This document shows, piece by piece, positions 5,632 to 7,905 of a stretch of 7,905 bases of DNA; the first letter of the stretch is position 1, and each line of letters starts with the position of its first letter. A model generated the notes under the pieces. It did no database searches. It saw only the letters and a program-made list of their open reading frames with translations, and was not told the origin of the DNA. The stretch spans positions 1 to 7,905 of the forward strand of contig CAZLLV010000443.1 of the NCBI GenBank assembly GCA_964560325.1, read 5' to 3'. This DNA comes from CAZLLV01 sp964560325. GTDB taxonomy: Bacteria > Acidobacteriota > Thermoanaerobaculia > Multivoradales > DATKCC01. Made by a program: the position numbers and the translations under genes.

Positions 5632-6744
5632 TCACCCGTTCGTGAGGGCGAAAGCTCCCATGAAGGCGACGAGCGCTTCGACCGATTCGCGGCGGACGGC
5701 GGTGTAGATCGAGGCGCGGACGCCGCCGACCGACCGGTGCCCCTTCAGGCCGACGAGCCCGGCTTCGGCGGCCTCGGCGACGAAGCGCGCTTCGAGGTCG
5801 CCGTCCGGCAGGCGAAAGGTGACGTTCATGCGCGACCGGCTGTCGGGCTGCGCGTGGCCACGGTAGAAGCCGCCCGAGCCGTCGATCGCGCCGTACAGGA
5901 GCTCCGCCTTCTCCCGGTTGCGCTCGGCGGCGGCGGCGAGCCCGCCGCTCTCCTCGAGCCACGCCAGCACCAGGTCGAGGACGTAGATCGCGAAGACCGG
6001 CGGCGTGTTGAGGAGCGAGCTCTTCGCCGCCATCTTCGCGTAGCTCAGCGTGTCGGGGAGCTCCGCCGGGGAGCGCTCCAGGAGGTCGCGCCGCACCACC
6101 ACCAGCGTCACCCCGGCCGGACCGAGGTTCTTCTGCGCGCCGGCGTAGATCAGCCCGAAGCGGCCGAGGTCGAGCGGCTCGCTCAGCACGTCGGACGACA
6201 TGTCGCAGACGAGCGGCACCTCTCCGGGGTCGGGGACGTGCCGGAGCTGCGTTCCGAAGATGGTGTTGTTGCTCGTGTAGTGGAGGTAGGCGGCCGAGCG
6301 GTCGCGGCCGGGCAGGCTCTCGCCCGAGCCGCCCGGCTGCGGCACCCGGTCGTGCCCGGTGCCGGCGCTCGACCAGACCTCCTGCGCCCGCCCGCGCTTG
6401 GCGGCCTCCGCGGCGGCCATCTCCGACCAGCTCCCGGTGATCACGTAGTCCGCCGCCCCGCCGGCCGGCATCAGGTTCCACGGCACGAGGCCGAACTGAG
6501 TCCTGGCGCCGCCGCCCAGGAAGAGGACGGAGTAGTCGTCGCCGAGCGCGGCACCTCCGACCAGCCGCCGGAAGCGCTCGATCGCGCTCTCGTGGACGGC
6601 CGAGTAGAGCTTGCCGCGGTGGCTCGACTCGAGGATCGACAGGCCGGAGCCGCGGTAGTCGAGCAGCTCCCCCTGCACCCGTTCCAGCACGGGAAGGGGC
6701 AGCGCCGCCGGCCCGGCTCCGAAGTTGTGTGCCCGTGCCGGCAT
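5632..6744 (-). CDS. serC: Phosphoserine aminotransferase
   Basis: This 370-aa PLP enzyme of class V aminotransferase fold converts 3-phosphohydroxypyruvate and glutamate to phosphoserine in serine synthesis; the same enzyme serves pyridoxal phosphate synthesis in organisms with the DXP-dependent route. The N-terminus NFGAGPAALP (7-16) is the SerC hallmark. The phosphate-binding loop GGGA is at 77-80, the ring-stacking Trp at W106 (GSWSE), the PLP-pyridine Asp at D181 (CDMSSD), and the Schiff-base lysine at K205 within GAQKNLGPAG. Length is normal (about 360). The ATG follows the ssb TAG stop with no intervening base and without a Shine-Dalgarno, so it is probably translated by ribosomes finishing ssb. 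No serA or serB is nearby. Assignment is firm. Confidence 0.95.
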   Translation of the reverse strand: MPARAHNFGAGPAALPLPVLERVQGELLDYRGSGLSILESSHRGKLYSAVHESAIERFRRLVGGAALGDDYSVLFLGGGARTQFGLVPWNLMPAGGAADYVITGSWSEMAAAEAAKRGRAQEVWSSAGTGHDRVPQPGGSGESLPGRDRSAAYLHYTSNNTIFGTQLRHVPDPGEVPLVCDMSSDVLSEPLDLGRFGLIYAGAQKNLGPAGVTLVVVRRDLLERSPAELPDTLSYAKMAAKSSLLNTPPVFAIYVLDLVLAWLEESGGLAAAAERNREKAELLYGAIDGSGGFYRGHAQPDSRSRMNVTFRLPDGDLEARFVAEAAEAGLVGLKGHRSVGGVRASIYTAVRRESVEALVAFMGAFALTNG

Positions 6745-7209
6745 CTAGAACGGGATGTCGTCGTCGTCCCCGCCGCCCCCGCCACCGCCGCCGGTGCTGG
6801 CGGAGTCGCCGTACTGCGACTCGTCGTAGTCGCCGTAGCCGCCGCCACCACTCCCGCCGCGGCCGCCGCCACCTCCGCTGCCGGGACCGCCCAGCATCTG
6901 GAAGTTGTCGGCGACGACCTCCGTGCGGTAGCGCTTCTCGCCGGTGTTGCGGTCGTCCCAGGTGCGGGTCTGGATGCGCCCCTCGACGAACACCTGCTTT
7001 CCCTTCGTCAGGTACTGGCCGGCGATCTCGGCGAGGCGGCCGAAGCAGACGATGTTGTGCCACTCCGTCTGCTCCTGCTGGTTGCCGTCTCGGTCGCGCC
7101 ACTTGCGAGACGTCGCCATCGGGAAGTTGGCCACGGGCTGGCCGGAGGGGAGGGCGCGGGACTCCGGATCGCGGCCCAGATTCCCCAGCAAGAACACCTT
7201 GTTGAACAT
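6745..7209 (-). CDS. ssb: Single-stranded DNA-binding protein
   Basis: This 154-aa protein coats single-stranded DNA during replication, recombination and repair. The N-terminal OB fold (1 to about 107) begins MFNKVFLLGNLGRDPESR and includes WHNIVCFGRLAE (50-61), KGKQVFVEGR (69-78) and TWDDRNTGEKRY (83-94), typical of bacterial SSB. A glycine-rich low-complexity linker (about 108-147) with scattered Tyr and Asp follows. The protein ends DDDDIPF, the conserved acidic tip that recruits partners such as RecQ, RecO, PriA and uracil-DNA glycosylases. The start has AGGAG 9 nt upstream. ssb is the first gene of the run and diverges from dtd. It lacks its common neighbours rpsF and rpsR, so it could be either the main SSB or a paralogue. 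Confidence 0.95.
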   Translation of the reverse strand: MFNKVFLLGNLGRDPESRALPSGQPVANFPMATSRKWRDRDGNQQEQTEWHNIVCFGRLAEIAGQYLTKGKQVFVEGRIQTRTWDDRNTGEKRYRTEVVADNFQMLGGPGSGGGGGRGGSGGGGYGDYDESQYGDSASTGGGGGGGGDDDDIPF

Positions 7210-7218
7210 TGGATCTCT

Positions 7219-7223
7219 CTCCT
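7219..7223 (-). promoter_or_regulatory. Shine-Dalgarno of ssb
   Basis: AGGAG on the minus strand, 9 nt before the ssb ATG. It is the only strong ribosome binding site at the head of the ssb-serC-PCD-CNB/PilZ-SMUG run; serC, the PCD gene and the sensor gene have none, which supports coupled translation from ssb onward. Confidence 0.6.
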
Positions 7224-7250
7224 GATTCGCACGGTTCGAAGATCGGAGAC

Positions 7251-7312
7251 GGTATCACAGCGGGCGGGCGCCGACCGGCCGTGCGGTAGGCTGGCTCGAA
7301 GCCCGACCGGCC
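7251..7312. promoter_or_regulatory. Divergent ssb/dtd promoter region with a 10-bp direct repeat
   Basis: The 149-bp spacer 7210-7358 must hold promoters for both ssb and dtd. A weak extended -10-like sequence (TGTGATACC, minus strand, 7259-7251) lies about 40 nt before the ssb start, without a recognisable -35. CCGACCGGCC occurs twice in the same orientation, at 7271-7280 and 7303-7312. The 32-bp period is close to three helical turns, as some operators show. A small stem (GGCT/AGCC, 7293-7296 with 7300-7303) lies between the copies. The repeats are seen directly; a regulatory role is inference, and the same 10-mer also occurs at 912-921 inside a gene. Confidence 0.25.
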
Positions 7313-7358
7313 CTCTCCGGGCGGTCCTTCCTCACTCATCTACCTAGGACGCAGAACG

Positions 7359-7814
7359 GTGCGCTTGGTCTTGCAGAGAGTCGAACGAGCCGCGGTCCGC
7401 GTGGACGGCGAGACGGTGGGGGAGATCGGCCGCGGGCTGCTGGTGCTCGCCGGGGTCGAGACCGGCGACGGGCCGGAGCAGGCGGACGCGGCGGCCGGGA
7501 AGCTCGCCGGGCTGCGCGTCTTCGAGGACGGGGACGGCAAGATGAACCTCGACGCCGCCCAGGCCGGCAGCGCCTTCCTCGTCGTGTCGCAGTTCACCCT
7601 CGCCGGCTCGGTCCGCAAGGGTCGACGTCCCAGCTTCGATCGCGCCGAGGATCCACCGCGCGCGACCGAGCTCTACGAGCGCGTCTGCGCGACGCTGCGC
7701 GGCGAGGGCATCGAGGTGCAGACGGGTCGCTTCGGCGCGATGATGGAGGTCGAGCTCGTGAACGACGGCCCCGTCACCCTCCTGGTCTTCACGCGGGAGG
7801 GCGTACTGCAATGA
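7359..7814 (+). CDS. dtd: D-aminoacyl-tRNA deacylase
   Basis: This 151-aa protein hydrolyses the ester bond of D-amino acids (and glycine) mischarged on tRNA, protecting translation from D-residues. It begins MRLVLQRVERAAV, the standard Dtd N-terminus, which supports the GTG start; a weak AGGA lies 9 nt upstream. The active-site motif SQFTL is at 77-81 (T80 near the scissile bond), KGRRPSFD at 87-94, and NDGPVT at 135-140 contains the Gly-cisPro element (G137-P138) that rejects L-aminoacyl substrates. Length is normal (about 145-150). It is divergent from ssb and overlaps the next gene by 4 bp (ATGA), so the two are probably one operon joining tRNA proofreading and tRNA modification. Confidence 0.95.
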   Translation: MRLVLQRVERAAVRVDGETVGEIGRGLLVLAGVETGDGPEQADAAAGKLAGLRVFEDGDGKMNLDAAQAGSAFLVVSQFTLAGSVRKGRRPSFDRAEDPPRATELYERVCATLRGEGIEVQTGRFGAMMEVELVNDGPVTLLVFTREGVLQ

Positions 7815-7905
7815 GCGCGCTCGAGTCCTCGCTGCTGCACCGCATGCGCCGGCTCAACCGCGCGCACGGCCTCGTCGAGGCCGGCGACACGGTGATGGTC
7901 GCCTG
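7811..7905 (+). CDS. Partial N-terminus, TtcA-like PP-loop tRNA-thiolation protein
   Basis: Thirty-one codons are visible before the window ends. The sequence LLHRMRRLNRAHGLVEAGDTVMVA resembles the helix and first strand just before the SGGKDS PP-loop of TtcA, the ATP-dependent enzyme that forms 2-thiocytidine at position 32 of tRNAs. The PP-loop itself and the cysteines for the iron-sulfur cluster lie beyond the edge, so TtcA cannot be told apart from related PP-loop ATPases (TtuA/TilS-like). The ATG overlaps the dtd stop (ATGA). A tRNA-modifying role fits the dtd neighbour. Confidence 0.7.
   Translation, partial: MSALESSLLHRMRRLNRAHGLVEAGDTVMVA

Noticed and set aside
6756..6768. GTC triplet repeat as a possible unstable microsatellite
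   Set aside because: It simply encodes the conserved run of aspartates in the SSB C-terminal tip.
5624..7339. Long minus-strand open frame (571 codons) covering serC and ssb in another frame
   Set aside because: It runs through both genes in a different frame and is dominated by Arg/Pro/Gly; SerC and SSB are the supported reading.
5737..7347. Long plus-strand open frame (536 codons) opposite serC and ssb
   Set aside because: It is antisense to two unmistakable genes, has Arg/Ala/Val-rich composition with no family motif, and is expected at this GC content where stop codons are rare.
1..7905. CRISPR arrays, tRNA or rRNA genes, insertion-sequence ends, riboswitches
   Set aside because: On reading both strands I found no spaced repeat arrays, tRNA-like cloverleaf, transposase motifs or recognisable riboswitch; all gene-free gaps are shorter than 160 bp.

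Overview
This is a very GC-rich bacterial chromosomal stretch with tight gene packing, frequent 4-bp stop/start overlaps and several GTG or TTG starts. No mobile element, CRISPR array, tRNA or rRNA is visible. The gene set (GT21 lipid glycosyltransferase, TreT-like GT4 enzyme, bacterial SMUG1, phosphoserine aminotransferase, SSB, Dtd, TtcA-like PP-loop protein) suits a free-living high-GC Gram-negative lineage such as Acidobacteriota or Myxococcota. That placement is inference; no marker gene in the window settles it.

Region A (1-1999, minus strand) is a probable membrane-lipid cassette. A GT21 ceramide-glucosyltransferase/HpnI-like enzyme is followed, with a 4-bp ATGA overlap, by a PAP2-superfamily phosphatase. 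After a 60-bp gap holding a perfect 9-bp inverted repeat comes the N-terminus of a third gene, cut by the window edge, possibly another glycosyltransferase. The three genes plausibly act on one glycolipid.

Region B (2000-3716, plus strand) is a 151-bp divergent spacer and a 521-aa GT4 glycosyltransferase that resembles trehalose glycosyltransferring synthase (TreT) but has altered active-site positions.

Region C (3727-7209, minus strand, so transcribed ssb to SMUG) is a five-gene run: single-stranded DNA-binding protein, phosphoserine aminotransferase SerC, pterin-4a-carbinolamine dehydratase, a protein fusing a cyclic-nucleotide-binding domain to a PilZ domain, and a SMUG1-type uracil-DNA glycosylase. 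The junctions are 0, 17, -4 and -4 bp, so cotranscription and translational coupling are likely. The run mixes DNA maintenance, serine/B6-linked metabolism, pterin recycling and second-messenger sensing. Its 3' end meets the TreT-like gene convergently with only 10 bp between the stop codons.

Region D (7210-7905, plus strand) is a 149-bp divergent promoter region, then D-aminoacyl-tRNA deacylase (dtd), which overlaps by 4 bp the start of a TtcA-like PP-loop protein cut by the window end. This looks like a small tRNA quality-control and modification operon.

I do not see a clearly new defence or mobile system. The points most worth following are the CNB-PilZ dual-messenger protein, the divergent TreT-like enzyme, the lipid cassette with its leader hairpin, and the unusual ssb-serC-PCD-sensor-SMUG gene order.
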